NCBI RefSeq assembly: GCF_003602275.1
Contig: NZ_QZVT01000007.1
Coordinates: forward strand, 1 to 64,000
From: Arthrobacter cheniae
GTDB lineage: Bacteria > Actinomycetota > Actinomycetes > Actinomycetales > Micrococcaceae
Length of the DNA stretch: 64,000 nt
Direction: 5' to 3'
How positions within the stretch are numbered: position 1 is the first letter of the stretch; the number at the start of each line of letters is the position of its first letter. The notes beneath the pieces are model-generated. The model was not told where the DNA came from. It saw nothing but the letters and a program-made list of their open reading frames with translations, and did not search any database. A program made the translations under genes and the position numbers. Below, one piece after another: positions 34,453 through 44,622 of the stretch.

Positions 34453-35472
34453 TCAGCGCAGGCCGGCCGACGGACCGACGAGCCGGACGATGTTTCCCAG
34501 CAGCGCCGCGTTGAAGTCCACGCCGAGCTGGTTCGGGATGGTGACGAGTAGCGTATCGGCTGCCTGCACGGCGGCATCGGAGGCCAGCTGTTCGGCGATG
34601 ACGTCGGGCGCCCCGATGTAGCTGCGCCCGAAGCGGGACCGGGCGCCGTCGAGAATGCCCACCTGGTCGTGCGACTCGCGCTGCGCCCGGATACCGAAGT
34701 AGTACTCGTCCGCCTCGCTGACGATCGGCAGGATGCTGCGGCTGACCGAGACCCTCGGTGTCCAGGCGTGTCCCGCGTTGGCCCAGGCCTTCCGGAAGAT
34801 GTCGATCTGCTCGGCCTGCAGCTCGTCGAAGGGCACGCCGGTATCCTCCGTCAGCAGGGTCGAACTCATGAGGTTCATGCCCTGCTCCCCCGCCCACTGC
34901 GCGGTGGCCCTGGTGCCGGAACCCCACCAGATGCGTTCGGGCAATCCGGGCGAGAGGGGGTCGATCGGCAGTTTTTCCGTGCTGCCCGACATGCGCGGGT
35001 TCACGTCGGCGATGCCATGTCCCGCGATAGCCCTGCGGAACAACGCAGTCTTGTCGCGGGCCAGGTCCGCGTCGGTGGCGCCCACATCCGGCAGGTAGCC
35101 GAAGGTGCGGGATCCGTCGAGGGCAGTCTCCGGTGAGCCCCGGCTGATCCCGAGCTGGAGGCGCCGATTGCTGATGAGGTCGGTGACCGCGGCCTCCTCC
35201 GCCATATAGAGCGGGTTCTCGTAGCGCATGTCGATCACGCCCGTACCGAGCTCGATGGTCTTCGTCCGGGCAGCCATGGCGGCAAGGAGCGGGAAGGGTG
35301 ACGAGTACTGCGGCGCGAAGTGGTGCACACGCATGTAGGCGCCGTCGACTCCGAGTTCCTCGGCAGCCACGGCCAGTTCGATGGCCTGGACCAGGGCCTC
35401 CTGGGCAGTGGGCACCAGCGACCCGCGCACATCCTGGTAGTGGCCGAAGGACAGGAATCCGATCTTCTTCAT
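34453..35472 (-). CDS. LLM class flavin-dependent oxidoreductase
   Basis: This 339-aa TIM-barrel enzyme matches the luciferase-like family: KKIGFLSFGHYQD start, YMRVHHFAPQYSSPFPLL, IELGTGVIDMRYENPLYMAEEAA and RLQLGISRGSPE. It uses reduced FMN or F420. The ATG at 35472 lacks a clear ribosome site. It ends 64 bases from the second ANTAR gene, tail to tail, with nothing between. Substrate unknown. Confidence 0.9.
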   Translation of the reverse strand: MKKIGFLSFGHYQDVRGSLVPTAQEALVQAIELAVAAEELGVDGAYMRVHHFAPQYSSPFPLLAAMAARTKTIELGTGVIDMRYENPLYMAEEAAVTDLISNRRLQLGISRGSPETALDGSRTFGYLPDVGATDADLARDKTALFRRAIAGHGIADVNPRMSGSTEKLPIDPLSPGLPERIWWGSGTRATAQWAGEQGMNLMSSTLLTEDTGVPFDELQAEQIDIFRKAWANAGHAWTPRVSVSRSILPIVSEADEYYFGIRAQRESHDQVGILDGARSRFGRSYIGAPDVIAEQLASDAAVQAADTLLVTIPNQLGVDFNAALLGNIVRLVGPSAGLR

Positions 35473-35574
35473 GCCGGGTGAAGCGCTGGAAGGCGTCGCA
35501 GCATTCCCGCAGGAGGCGTCATGCCGACGGCGGGTCCCCTCCTTCCGGAGGAACCCGCCGTCGTGGAAGAAGCG

Positions 35575-35970
35575 TCAGGGCAGCTTGACCGCCAACACGT
35601 TGCAGCGTGCCGAGAGCAGGATGGTCTGCGCCGTCGATCCCATGATCAGCTTGCCGACCGGGGTCCGGTGCCGCAGCCCGATCACGATCAGGTCCGCATC
35701 CACCTCCTCGGCCGTGTCCACGACCTCCTCGGCCGCGGTGGCCTCGGAGATGCTGTGACGGATGGAGTACGGGACACCCGTAGCTTCCAGCATGCCCTCG
35801 AGCTTGGACACGTCCTCGGAGTCGGCGTAGGCCGGATTGACGAGGCGGTCGGCGCGCGTGGTGTTGATGACCACGAGCTCCGCCCCCCGGCGTCGTGCCT
35901 CCTCCACGGCCTCGGTCACGGCCGCCTCGCCCAGGGCGTTGGGTACATAACCCACCACGATGATGCTCAT
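35575..35970 (-). CDS. Universal stress protein, single domain, in the tct operon
   Basis: This 131-aa protein is one Usp domain: [16 protein letters not shown] start and [26 protein letters not shown], which keeps the G-2x-G-9x-G(S/T)-like ATP loop in altered form. Its ATG overlaps the TctA stop by 4 bases, so it is translated with the carboxylate transporter. Usp genes at the end of tct-type or TRAP-type operons are known and may sense energy state for the transporter; the link is inferred. Confidence 0.88.
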   Translation of the reverse strand: MSIIVVGYVPNALGEAAVTEAVEEARRRGAELVVINTTRADRLVNPAYADSEDVSKLEGMLEATGVPYSIRHSISEATAAEEVVDTAEEVDADLIVIGLRHRTPVGKLIMGSTAQTILLSARCNVLAVKLP

Positions 35971-37595
35971 CGGTCGGTGTCCTCTCGTTGATCGGTGGTC
36001 TTCGCGGTCGGTGCGACGGCGGCCTCGGAGCTCGAAGCGGAACCGCGCACGACGTCGGACGCGTCGGCATTCGCCGCGACCATCGCCTCGAACTGGCGCT
36101 GGCGACGCTTGAGCAGCAGGGACAGCGCGAAGATCACGATCAGGACCACGTAGATGGTCGCGGCAACCGGCGACTGCACGAGGGCCACGGGATCGCCCTG
36201 CGAGATCGCCAGCGAACGGCGCAGCTGGCTCTCGAAGATGGGGCCGAGGATCAGCCCCACCACCATCGGCGCGATCGGGTAGCCGTAGCGCCGCATGAAG
36301 AACCCGAGGATGCCGACGATCAGCAGGATGATGACGTCGATCGGGGTGAAGTTCACCGAGAAGGCGCCCAGGACGGCGAACACCAGGATTCCCGAGTACA
36401 GGTACGGCCGCGGGATCTGGAGGATCTTCACCCAGATACCCACCAGGGGCAGGTTCAGGACGAGGAGCATCAGGTTGCCCACGTAGAGGCTCGCGATGAG
36501 CGCCCATACCAGGGTGCTGTTGGACTCGAAGAGCTGCGGGCCCACAGGGATCTGGTAGCGCTGGAAGGCGACGAGCATCATCGCAGCCGTGGCCGTCGTC
36601 GGGATGCCGAGTGTCAGCAGTGGCACGAGGACACCGGCCGCTGCCGCATTGTTGGCGGCCTCCGGACCGGCGACGCCCTCGATGGCGCCCTTGCCGAACT
36701 GCTTCTTGTTCTCACCCTTGGCGAGCTTGCGCTCGGAGGCGTAGGACAGGAAGGTCGCGACGTCGGCGCCGCCCGCCGGAATGGTCCCGACGGGGAAACC
36801 GATGAACGTGCCGCGGAGCCAGGGCTTCCAGGAGCGGCGAAGATCTTCCTTGCGGAGCCAGCTGGTCCAGCCGCCGGTCACGGGGATGATCTTGATGGGC
36901 CCGTGCCGCAGGCGGGAGCCCACGTACAGGGCCTCCCCGACGGCGAAGAGGGCGACCGCCACGAGGACGACGTCGATCCCGTCCGCGAGGAAGGGGCTTC
37001 CGAACGTGTAGCGCTGCTGCGCGGTGAGCGAGTCGAAGCCGATGAGCGCGATGAACAGGCCCAGGCCCAGCGAGGCAAGGCCGCGCAGCACCGACGAGCC
37101 GAGGAGCGCGCCGACCGTGAGGAAGGCCACGATCATCAGCGCCACGTACTCGACGGGGCCGATCTGCACCGCGAACGCCGCGACATAGGGTGCCACGAAG
37201 CTCAGCAGGACGGTGGCTATGGTGCCGGCCACGAAGGAGCCGACCGCCGCCGTCGCCAGCGCTGCCGCTCCCCTGCCGGCCTTGGCCATCTTGTTGCCCT
37301 CGAGCGCCGTGACGATCGAGGACGACTCCCCGGGGGTGTTGAGCAGGATCGAGGTGGTGGACCCGCCGTACATGCCGCCGTAGTAGATACCGGCGAAGAC
37401 GATGATCGCCGCCGTCGGCTCGAGGCTGTAGGTGATGGGCATCAGCAGTGCCACGGTCATGGCGGGCCCGATGCCGGGCAGGACGCCCACCGCGGTTCCG
37501 ACGAGCACGCCGCCCAGCGCGAAGAGGAGGTACATGGGCTGCATCGCCGTGGCGAAGCCCTCCATGAGCAGGAAGAAGTTATCCACCGAACACAC
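35967..37595 (-). CDS. tctA: Tripartite tricarboxylate transporter, large membrane subunit TctA
   Basis: This 542-aa protein has about 12 helices and two TctA-type repeats, each with a [14 protein letters not shown] or [17 protein letters not shown] signature and the [19 protein letters not shown] hairpin. It is the channel subunit for citrate-like carboxylates. The GTG at 37595 after AAGGG overlaps tctB; a second GTG at 37586 is possible. The C-terminal 60 residues are polar and disordered. Confidence 0.95.
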   Translation of the reverse strand: MCSVDNFFLLMEGFATAMQPMYLLFALGGVLVGTAVGVLPGIGPAMTVALLMPITYSLEPTAAIIVFAGIYYGGMYGGSTTSILLNTPGESSSIVTALEGNKMAKAGRGAAALATAAVGSFVAGTIATVLLSFVAPYVAAFAVQIGPVEYVALMIVAFLTVGALLGSSVLRGLASLGLGLFIALIGFDSLTAQQRYTFGSPFLADGIDVVLVAVALFAVGEALYVGSRLRHGPIKIIPVTGGWTSWLRKEDLRRSWKPWLRGTFIGFPVGTIPAGGADVATFLSYASERKLAKGENKKQFGKGAIEGVAGPEAANNAAAAGVLVPLLTLGIPTTATAAMMLVAFQRYQIPVGPQLFESNSTLVWALIASLYVGNLMLLVLNLPLVGIWVKILQIPRPYLYSGILVFAVLGAFSVNFTPIDVIILLIVGILGFFMRRYGYPIAPMVVGLILGPIFESQLRRSLAISQGDPVALVQSPVAATIYVVLIVIFALSLLLKRRQRQFEAMVAANADASDVVRGSASSSEAAVAPTAKTTDQREDTDR

Positions 37596-38121
37596 CGAGC
37601 CCTTCGAGGAACCCGGGGGGCAGGGAGACGCCGAGGAGCCCCCCGAAGACGAACTGCAGCACCAGCGCGAGGATGATCGCGGTCATGAGGTTGCGCCACC
37701 ACGGGCGGGCTCCGAGCGACCAGGCGGCGCCGAAGAACAGGATCGCTGCGGCGACGGGCCAACCGAGCGGAACGATCAGGAACGAGTGCAGCAGGACGAA
37801 GCCGGCGAGCTTGCCGACGGTCAGCCAGTCGGTCTTCGCGTCGAGGTCCACGTCCTCGCCCTCGTCGGCCGCGCCCCGGTGGCCGCGGAGCACCTGGAAC
37901 ACCAGGCCCGCCCCGACGGCGACGAGCAGGCCCGAGACGGCGAAGGGGAAGGCGCGGGGGCCGATGTCGCTGGCGGACGGAGGGGTCTGGATGCCCGCGC
38001 CGGACACGAAGCCGACGACGCCGATGCTGACGATGATGAGGGCGAAGACCAGCTCACCGATCGGCGCGCCGGGAGCGGCGGCCGTGCCGCTCCCGGGGGC
38101 GTTCTGGACGGAGGTACTCAT
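37579..38121 (-). CDS. tctB: Tripartite tricarboxylate transporter, small membrane subunit TctB
   Basis: This 180-aa protein has four helices and a DUF1468 layout ([20 protein letters not shown] first helix, [13 protein letters not shown]). The polar loop of about 30 residues before helix 3 is acidic. It lies between tctC and tctA with 3- and 17-base junctions. Confidence 0.92.
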   Translation of the reverse strand: MSTSVQNAPGSGTAAAPGAPIGELVFALIIVSIGVVGFVSGAGIQTPPSASDIGPRAFPFAVSGLLVAVGAGLVFQVLRGHRGAADEGEDVDLDAKTDWLTVGKLAGFVLLHSFLIVPLGWPVAAAILFFGAAWSLGARPWWRNLMTAIILALVLQFVFGGLLGVSLPPGFLEGLGVFGG

Positions 38122-38124
38122 CGG

Positions 38125-39132
38125 CTACAGCAGTCCGATGTCGGTGAGGGTCGTCTTGACGCTGGCGATGTCCTCGTCGAGGAAGGTTCCGAATTCCTCG
38201 CCGGTCAGGAAGGCGTCCGCCCAGTTGTTCTCCTCGAGGGTGGCCTTCCAGGTGTCCGTCTCGTGCAGGTCGGTGACGAGCTGGGTCAGCTTCTCCGCCT
38301 GGGCGTCGTCGATGTTCCCGGGGGCGACGACGCCACGCCAGTTGGTGAGGACCAGGTCGATGCCCTCTTCGGTGAGTGTCGGGGTGTCGGGCAGCTGCGG
38401 TGCGGCTTCCTCGCCGGAGACCGCGAGGGCGCGGAGCTTACCGGCCTCGACCTGCTCCGCGTATTCGCCGACGCCCGAGATGCCGGCGTTGACCTTGTTG
38501 CCGAGCAGGGCCGCGAGGGACTCGCCTCCGCCGGAGTAGGGGATGTAGTTCAGGTTCTCGGGCGCGATGCCGGCCTCCTTGAGGACCGAACCGGCGAGGA
38601 TGTGGTCCGCGCCTCCGGCCGAACCGCCGGTGATGGAGACGCCCTGGCCCTTGGACTCGATGTCATCGAGCAGGTCCTGGACGGACTGGTACGGCGAGTC
38701 GGCGGGGACCACGATCACGAGGGGCTCCTCGGTGAGGCGGGCGATCGGCGTCGTGTCCTCGATCCGGTTGGCCGCGTTGTTGGTCTCGACCGCGCCGACC
38801 ATGACGTAGCCCATGACCATAAGCGTGTTGGGGTCAGTCTCGGTGACGAGCTGGGCGAGGCCGTTGGTACCGCCGGCACCACCGACGTTGACCACGGAGG
38901 CGTTGCCCACGAGGTCGTTCTCCTTGAGGTCCGCCTCCATTGCACGGCCTGTCTGGTCCCAGCCGCCGCCCGGATCTGCGGGAACCACGATATTGAGCTT
39001 CTCGATGGTTCCGTCCGGTTCCTCGGCGGTAGTGCTCTGCGTCATCGAGCCGCAGGCCGAGAGGGCCAGGGCGGAGACGAGGGCGAGGGTGGTGAGGGTC
39101 GAACGGCGCGCCGTTGTGCGATCGATCGTCAT
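38125..39132 (-). CDS. tctC: Tripartite tricarboxylate transporter, substrate-binding lipoprotein TctC
   Basis: This 335-aa protein has a lipoprotein signal (lipobox LSAC near residue 27) and a Bug/TctC fold (NIVVPADPGGGWDQTGRAME, then NVGGAGGTNGLAQLV, ITGGSAGGADHILAG, PYSGGGESLAALLG). It captures di- or tricarboxylates for TctAB. GAGAAG precedes the ATG. Its promoter faces the sensor-kinase gene. Confidence 0.95.
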   Translation of the reverse strand: MTIDRTTARRSTLTTLALVSALALSACGSMTQSTTAEEPDGTIEKLNIVVPADPGGGWDQTGRAMEADLKENDLVGNASVVNVGGAGGTNGLAQLVTETDPNTLMVMGYVMVGAVETNNAANRIEDTTPIARLTEEPLVIVVPADSPYQSVQDLLDDIESKGQGVSITGGSAGGADHILAGSVLKEAGIAPENLNYIPYSGGGESLAALLGNKVNAGISGVGEYAEQVEAGKLRALAVSGEEAAPQLPDTPTLTEEGIDLVLTNWRGVVAPGNIDDAQAEKLTQLVTDLHETDTWKATLEENNWADAFLTGEEFGTFLDEDIASVKTTLTDIGLL

Positions 39133-39228
39133 GATCTTCTCTTCCTTGAGATGTGCTGCGAGGTGTGATGGGGGTCACCACTGCTTTCCTCAGGGTAGGA
39201 AGCGCACCGACCGGGGGTAAAGAATGCG

Positions 39229-39255
39229 GTCGTAGTGCTCGTAGTGGTCTTTGTG
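39229..39255. promoter_or_regulatory. Three 9-bp direct repeats between tctC and the sensor kinase
   Basis: GTCGTAGTG, CTCGTAGTG and GTCTTTGTG lie in perfect tandem. They sit in the 179-bp divergent promoter region, about 100 bases upstream of tctC and 57 upstream of the kinase gene, where a CitB-type response regulator would bind. Confidence 0.5.
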
Positions 39256-39311
39256 GTCACAGGTCCTCAGGCAGCCGTTCGGAACGCAAAAGTGCGTGTC
39301 ACACTAAGAGG

Positions 39312-40916
39312 ATGATCAGAACGATGTCGCTTCGATCGCAGCTGTTCCTGCTGCAACTGGCCATCGTGCTCGTCATCGTCGCCGTCGCCGGTTCCACTGC
39401 CGTCACCATGCAGCGCATGCAGATCCGCGAGCAGTACGAGGATCGGATGGTCGGCGTCGCCCAGTCGGTGGCGCAACTGCCCTCCGTGGTCGAGGCCTTC
39501 GACGAAGCGGACCCCAGCGCCACGATCCAGCCCATCGCGGACCTGATCCGCCAGTCCACGGGCGTGACGTACGTCGTCGTCACCGATGAGGAGGGCATCC
39601 GGTACTCGCACCCGAATCCCGACCTGATCGGTCGACTCGTCTCCACGGATCCATCGGTCCCCCTGTCGGGAGAGACCTTCGTGGGCACCCAGACCGGGAC
39701 CCTCGGTAAGTCGTGGCGGGTGAAGGTACCGATCTACGGCGACGACGGCGGCATCATCGGCACGGCGTCGGTGGGTACCCTCGAATCAGAGCTCGACGCC
39801 GACCTCTACGAGGACCTTCCCCGCCTGTTGGCATGGCTGATCGTCGCCGCCCTCGTCGGGTCCGCCGGAGCCATCTGGATCTCCCGGCTCGTCTGGCGGC
39901 GGATCTACCGCCTGGAGCCGGAGCAGATCGCCTCCCTCCTCGAGACCCGCGACGCCATGATCCACGGCATCAGCGAAGGCATGGTCGCCGTCGACGAGCA
40001 CCACCGGATCGCGCTCCTCAATGACGAGGCCAAACGGCTGCTCGATCTCGACGATTCCGCCACCGGCCAGCTGGCGGAGGATGTCATGGAGCCCGCCCTC
40101 GCGCTTCTCCTCACCGATCCCGCCGACACCGACGAGACAGTCCTGTCCGGGGAACGCGTGCTCCTTGCCCGCACCTCCGATGCCTCCGTCGACGGCACCC
40201 GGGTGGGACGCGTGATGATCCTTCGCGACCGCACGGAGCTCTACCAGCTGCTGACCGACCTCGACGGCGAGCGCGACGCGACGCAGGCCCTCCGCGCCCA
40301 GGCCCACGAATTCGCCAACCGGATGCACACCATCTCGGGGTTGCTCGAGCTCGGCCGGACGGAGCAGGCCGTGGACTTCATCTCCCGCTCGGGCCACGGC
40401 GGGTCGCTGGTCTCCGGGACCATCGCACCCGGGATCCAGGACCCGGACGCGGCGAGCCTGCTCATGACCAAGAGCACCATCGCCGCCGAGAAGGGCATCA
40501 CCCTGTCCATCAGCGACACCTCGACGCTCGAACCCGACGGCACCACCGACGTCGTCACCATCCTCGGCATCCTGATCGACAACGCGATCGAGGCCGTGAC
40601 CGGGAGCGGCCGGACGGACGGCCGCATCGCCGTCCACCTGGAGATGGACGACGGCGCCCTGCGCATCGAGGTCTCGGACAACGGACCCGGCATCGCGGCC
40701 GAGGACATCGACGGCATCTTCTCGTCCGGCTACTCGACCAAGGACGGCGGGCACACCGGGACGCGCGGCTTCGGCCTCGCGCTCGTCGACCGCATCGCCC
40801 GACGCCGTTCCGGGCAGGTCGTCGTCGATGACGCCGAGCTCGGCGGCGCGGAGTTCACCGTGTGGCTCGCACCCTCGCTCGTCGCGGCGCCCCGTTCCAC
40901 GCTGCAGGTGCCATGA
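39312..40916 (+). CDS. Sensor histidine kinase, CitA/DcuS type
   Basis: This 534-aa kinase has an N-terminal membrane helix (about 9-30), an extracytoplasmic sensor domain with the carboxylate-sensor pattern (RQSTGVTYVVVTDEEGIRYSHP), a second helix near 180-198, a PAS-like region, an HEFANRMHTISGLLEL phosphoacceptor segment, and an HATPase domain (DNAIEAV, DNGPGI, GFGLALVDRIARR). Its target is almost certainly the divergent tctCBA operon. ATG 39312 or 39324 are both possible starts. Its stop overlaps the regulator gene by 4 bases. Confidence 0.92.
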   Translation: MIRTMSLRSQLFLLQLAIVLVIVAVAGSTAVTMQRMQIREQYEDRMVGVAQSVAQLPSVVEAFDEADPSATIQPIADLIRQSTGVTYVVVTDEEGIRYSHPNPDLIGRLVSTDPSVPLSGETFVGTQTGTLGKSWRVKVPIYGDDGGIIGTASVGTLESELDADLYEDLPRLLAWLIVAALVGSAGAIWISRLVWRRIYRLEPEQIASLLETRDAMIHGISEGMVAVDEHHRIALLNDEAKRLLDLDDSATGQLAEDVMEPALALLLTDPADTDETVLSGERVLLARTSDASVDGTRVGRVMILRDRTELYQLLTDLDGERDATQALRAQAHEFANRMHTISGLLELGRTEQAVDFISRSGHGGSLVSGTIAPGIQDPDAASLLMTKSTIAAEKGITLSISDTSTLEPDGTTDVVTILGILIDNAIEAVTGSGRTDGRIAVHLEMDDGALRIEVSDNGPGIAAEDIDGIFSSGYSTKDGGHTGTRGFGLALVDRIARRRSGQVVVDDAELGGAEFTVWLAPSLVAAPRSTLQVP

Positions 40917-41671
40917 CCGCGCCTCCCCCGGGTTCTCCGCTGATCCCCACCCTCGTCGTCGATGACGACCACGAGGTGGCCGGGATCCACACCGGGTTCC
41001 TGCTCGCCCACGGCGCCTTCGACGTCGTCGGCGCGGCCCATACAGGGGCCCGCGCGCTGGAACTGGCGGACGAACTCCGGCCGCGGCTGGTGCTGCTGGA
41101 CATCCACCTCCCGGACATGACGGGCATCGACGTGCTGCGCGCGCTGCGGAACCGGCCGGGCGAGCCGCTCGACGTCATCGCCATCACCGCCGCTCGCGAG
41201 CTCGACACCGTGCGGGCCGCAGTTGCGGGCGGCGTGCTGCATTACCTCGTGAAGCCCTTCAACGCAGCCGTCCTCAACCAGCGGCTCGACCACTACGTCG
41301 CCTACCGCCGCGAGCTCGACGCCCATGCGGTCGACGGGTCCGCGGCGCTCGACCAGGGGCGCATCGACCAGCTTCTGCGCACGACGGCGGGAGCAGGCGC
41401 GGGCGGGGCGCCGTCAGGCCCGGTCACCGTCGCGACGCCCAAGGGACTGTCGGCTCCGACCCTCGACGCCGTCATGCTGGACCTGCGCGGCCACGGGCGC
41501 GGCACCTCGGCCTCGGATGTCGCCGATCGTCTCGGCATGGCCCGTGTCAGTGCCCGTCGGTACCTCGAGTTCCTCGTCTCGCGGGGGCAGGCACGCATCG
41601 TGCCGCAGTACGGTTCGGCGGGGCGCCCGGAGAAGTTCTACGTATGGACCGACGGCGGACGGGCCGGCTGA
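40913..41671 (+). CDS. Response regulator, CitB/DcuR type
   Basis: This 252-aa regulator has an N-terminal receiver (VVDDDH at 15-20, phosphoacceptor D63, and LVKPF) and a C-terminal helix-turn-helix (TSASDVADRLGMARVSARRYLEFLVSRG). Tight coupling to the kinase gene (ATGA) makes this one two-component system that should activate the carboxylate transporter. Confidence 0.93.
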   Translation: MTAPPPGSPLIPTLVVDDDHEVAGIHTGFLLAHGAFDVVGAAHTGARALELADELRPRLVLLDIHLPDMTGIDVLRALRNRPGEPLDVIAITAARELDTVRAAVAGGVLHYLVKPFNAAVLNQRLDHYVAYRRELDAHAVDGSAALDQGRIDQLLRTTAGAGAGGAPSGPVTVATPKGLSAPTLDAVMLDLRGHGRGTSASDVADRLGMARVSARRYLEFLVSRGQARIVPQYGSAGRPEKFYVWTDGGRAG

Positions 41672-41705
41672 GGAATAACCGCGGTGCCCAGGGGTTGTCC
41701 AGGGC

Positions 41706-42389
41706 ATGACTGAGAACACGACACCCTCGACGGACACCACGCGCAGCACCATCGGCTTCATCGGCAGCGGCAACATCGGCTCGCAGCTCGCCCGCCTCGC
41801 CGTCGCCCGCGGCTACAACGTGATCATGAGCAACTCACGGGGTCCGGAGACACTGCGCGGCCTCGTGGGCGAACTCGGCGACGCGGCACGGGCCGGGAGC
41901 GTCGAGGACGCCGCGAGACACGGCGACGTCGTCGTCGTCACGATTCCGCAGAAGGACATCGACTCCGTTCCGGTGGAACCCCTCGCGGGCAAGCTGGTGA
42001 TCGACACCTGCAACTACTACCCGCAGCGCGACGGCCGGATCGCCGACCTCGAGGACGAGACCTCGACCACGAGCGAGATCCTTCAGCACCACCTCCCCGG
42101 CTCGTCCGTGGTCAAGGCCTTCAACACCATCCATTTCGCGCAGCTGACCACCGGCGGCACGCCCGCCGGGACACCGGGCCGGCGGGCGCTTCCGATCGCG
42201 GGCGACGCCTCTGACGCCAAACAGGCCGTCGTGGACCTCCTCGACGAGTTCGGCTTCGACGCCGTGGACGCGGGCGCCCTCGCCGAGGGATGGCGATTCC
42301 AGCGGGACACCCCGGCCTACGGGACGGTACTCGACGCCGACGGCCTGCGCGGAGCGCTCGGGCAGGCGAAGCGGTACGCGGAGATGTAA
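41706..42389 (+). CDS. NADPH/F420-dependent oxidoreductase-like protein
   Basis: This 227-aa protein has an N-terminal dinucleotide motif (IGFIGSGNIGSQLARLA), then VVVVTIPQKDIDSV, and VVKAFNTIHFAQL, as in the F420-dependent NADP reductase family (PF03807). Many actinobacterial members act on other substrates. It stands alone 34 bases after the two-component genes; the 184 bases after it contain the leader of the glycosyltransferase gene. Confidence 0.85.
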   Translation: MTENTTPSTDTTRSTIGFIGSGNIGSQLARLAVARGYNVIMSNSRGPETLRGLVGELGDAARAGSVEDAARHGDVVVVTIPQKDIDSVPVEPLAGKLVIDTCNYYPQRDGRIADLEDETSTTSEILQHHLPGSSVVKAFNTIHFAQLTTGGTPAGTPGRRALPIAGDASDAKQAVVDLLDEFGFDAVDAGALAEGWRFQRDTPAYGTVLDADGLRGALGQAKRYAEM

Positions 42390-42573
42390 GGACACACCGT
42401 CTCCAGCCGACCCCCGCGTGTACGGTCGTCGTCCCACTCTCGGGTATTTTGGATCCAATGCTGCGAAGGTCCCTGGGGACCCGGTGAGTGTCTCAGTGCA
42501 GTCAGCCCGGCGCACATAAGTCACCGAGGCGGTGCCGCCGTGCGCCGTGGCAGCGAGTGGAGAGACCTGGACC

Positions 42574-44622
42574 ATGTCAGCGAGCCATCCTTCCGCCGAG
42601 GCACCACGCTCGGATTCCGGCGGCAGGACCTTCCTCATCCGTGCAATCGTGCTGGTGACGGCAGTCCTCGGCATCAACTACATCGCGTGGCGCTGGCTGT
42701 TCTCCATCAACTGGGATGCGTGGTGGATCGCCATCCCTCTGGTGCTGGCGGAGACGTACTCGCTGATCGATTCGCTCCTGTTCGGCTTCACGGTCTGGAG
42801 ACTGAAGAGGAGGGAGCCCCCGGAGGCGCCCGAGGGCCTCACGGTCGACGTCTTCATCACCACCTACAACGAGCCCCTCGACCTGGTGCTGACGACGGCC
42901 CGGGCAGCGAAGGCCATCCGGTACCCGCACAACACCTGGATCCTCGACGACGGCAACCGGGCCGAGGTGCGCGAAGCGGCAGAGGCGGAGGGCATCGGCT
43001 GGATCACGCGGTCGGCTGACTGGAAGGACATGCCGCGCCACGCCAAAGCCGGAAACCTGAACAATGCGCTCATGTCCACGGACGGTGAGTTCCTGGTCAT
43101 CCTCGATGCCGACCAGATCCCGGATCCGCTCATCCTCGACCGGACGCTGGGGTACTTCACGAACGAGAAGATGGCCCTGGTGCAAACGCCCCAGGTCTTC
43201 ATCAACGTGCCGGACTCGGACCCCCTGGGCAGTCAGGCACCCCTCTTCTACGGACCCATCCAGCAGGGTAAGGACGGGTGGAACGCCGCCTTCTTCTGCG
43301 GATCGAATGCGATCATCCGTCGTGAGGCGCTCATGCAGCTCGGCGTCACCCGCTACGTCACCGAGATCGAGCTCGCCCTGCACAAGGCACTGAAGACGTC
43401 GGGGAAGGTCCTTGCGAAGGCCAAGAAGAACCTGGAGCCGGACAACGAGCGCGTGGAGGAAGCCCTCGACCTCGTGGCGAAGGATCTCCGGCGCGTACGG
43501 CGCCGCCTCCAGAAGGGCCACGGCATCTCCGAGGTGACCTACGAGTTCCAGCAGCGGGTCGTGGCGGTCACGCGCAACCTCGTCGCCGCGGATATCGCCG
43601 CCTTCCACGAGGACCTCGCGTCCCTTGCGGACCTCGGCATCGAGGGCCTCGACGAGGGACTGCAGAACGCCTCGCTGGGCACCCCCGGCCTCGCCGTCCT
43701 CGACGACACTGCGCTGGACCAGCTGGCGCAGCGCTCCTGGTCCCCCCTCGCCGCGATCGACGCCGTCCGGCTGCTCCTTGAGTCGGTGAATGCCGACCGC
43801 GGCGGCGAGGCGCAGGCCGTCATGCCGATGGCCACCATCTCGGTCACCGAGGACATGGCCACCTGCATGCGCCTCCACTCCCTGGGCTGGGAATCGGCCT
43901 ACCACCACGAGAAGCTCGCGGACGGCCTCGCCCCCGAGGACCTGAACTCCATGCTGACCCAGCGCCTGCGCTGGGCCCAGGGCACCATCCAGGTGATGTT
44001 CCGCGAGAACCCGTTCGCCCAGAAGGGCCTCACCTTCGCCCAGAAGCTGATGTACGGGGCAACGATGTGGAGCTATCTCTCCGGCTTCGCCGCCCTCATC
44101 TACATCGCGGCACCGATCATCTACCTGACCCTCGGGATCCTTCCGGTCAACTCGATCAGCACCGAGTTCTTCGTCCGCCTCATTCCGTTCCTGCTGGTCA
44201 ACCAGCTGCTGTTCGCCGTCGTCGGGAAGGGTGTGAAGACCTGGCGCGGCCAGCAGTACTCGCTCGCACTCTTCCCGGTCTGGATCCGTTCGATCACGTC
44301 GGCGTTCGGCAACGTGTACATGGGCCGCAGCCTCGACTTCGCCGTGACGCCCAAGACCCTGCAGCAGGATACGACGCTCCGGTGGGACCTCGTGAAGCCC
44401 CAGCTGTGGGCCATGGGCCTGCTGGTCGCGGCGGCGGTGGTCGGCGTCATCCGCATGGCGGTCGGCCAGGCCGACATCCTCGGGACGTCGGTCAACATCG
44501 TCTGGGTCGTCTTCGACCTGGTGATCTTCAGCGTCATCATCGAGGCCGTCAGGTACCGCGGCTATGAGCACTACCAGTCGGACATAGCGGCGGCGAAGGC
44601 GAGGCAGGAAGCGAAGGGATGA
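42574..44622 (+). CDS. Cellulose-synthase-like GT2 membrane glycosyltransferase with a helical insertion
   Basis: This 682-aa protein has two N-terminal helices, a cytosolic GT2 domain and five C-terminal helices. The processive motifs are all present: DD at 125-126, DAD at 178-180, TED at 425-427 and QRLRW at 463-467. In BcsA-type enzymes the acceptor-site strand is followed directly by TED; here about 150 charged, helical residues (about 263-416) lie between them. The likely product is a beta-linked glucan or related exopolysaccharide. The ATG at 42574 was chosen for the GGAGAG before it. Its stop overlaps the next gene (ATGA). Confidence 0.88.
   Translation: MSASHPSAEAPRSDSGGRTFLIRAIVLVTAVLGINYIAWRWLFSINWDAWWIAIPLVLAETYSLIDSLLFGFTVWRLKRREPPEAPEGLTVDVFITTYNEPLDLVLTTARAAKAIRYPHNTWILDDGNRAEVREAAEAEGIGWITRSADWKDMPRHAKAGNLNNALMSTDGEFLVILDADQIPDPLILDRTLGYFTNEKMALVQTPQVFINVPDSDPLGSQAPLFYGPIQQGKDGWNAAFFCGSNAIIRREALMQLGVTRYVTEIELALHKALKTSGKVLAKAKKNLEPDNERVEEALDLVAKDLRRVRRRLQKGHGISEVTYEFQQRVVAVTRNLVAADIAAFHEDLASLADLGIEGLDEGLQNASLGTPGLAVLDDTALDQLAQRSWSPLAAIDAVRLLLESVNADRGGEAQAVMPMATISVTEDMATCMRLHSLGWESAYHHEKLADGLAPEDLNSMLTQRLRWAQGTIQVMFRENPFAQKGLTFAQKLMYGATMWSYLSGFAALIYIAAPIIYLTLGILPVNSISTEFFVRLIPFLLVNQLLFAVVGKGVKTWRGQQYSLALFPVWIRSITSAFGNVYMGRSLDFAVTPKTLQQDTTLRWDLVKPQLWAMGLLVAAAVVGVIRMAVGQADILGTSVNIVWVVFDLVIFSVIIEAVRYRGYEHYQSDIAAAKARQEAKG

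Noticed and set aside
35988-37676. 562-codon rightward frame opposite tctA
   Set aside because: It is a charged antisense frame of a clear transporter gene, with no homology pattern and no ribosome site.
42577-44571. 664-codon leftward frame opposite the GT2 gene
   Set aside because: Antisense of a gene with all catalytic motifs; its composition is that of a high-GC shadow frame.
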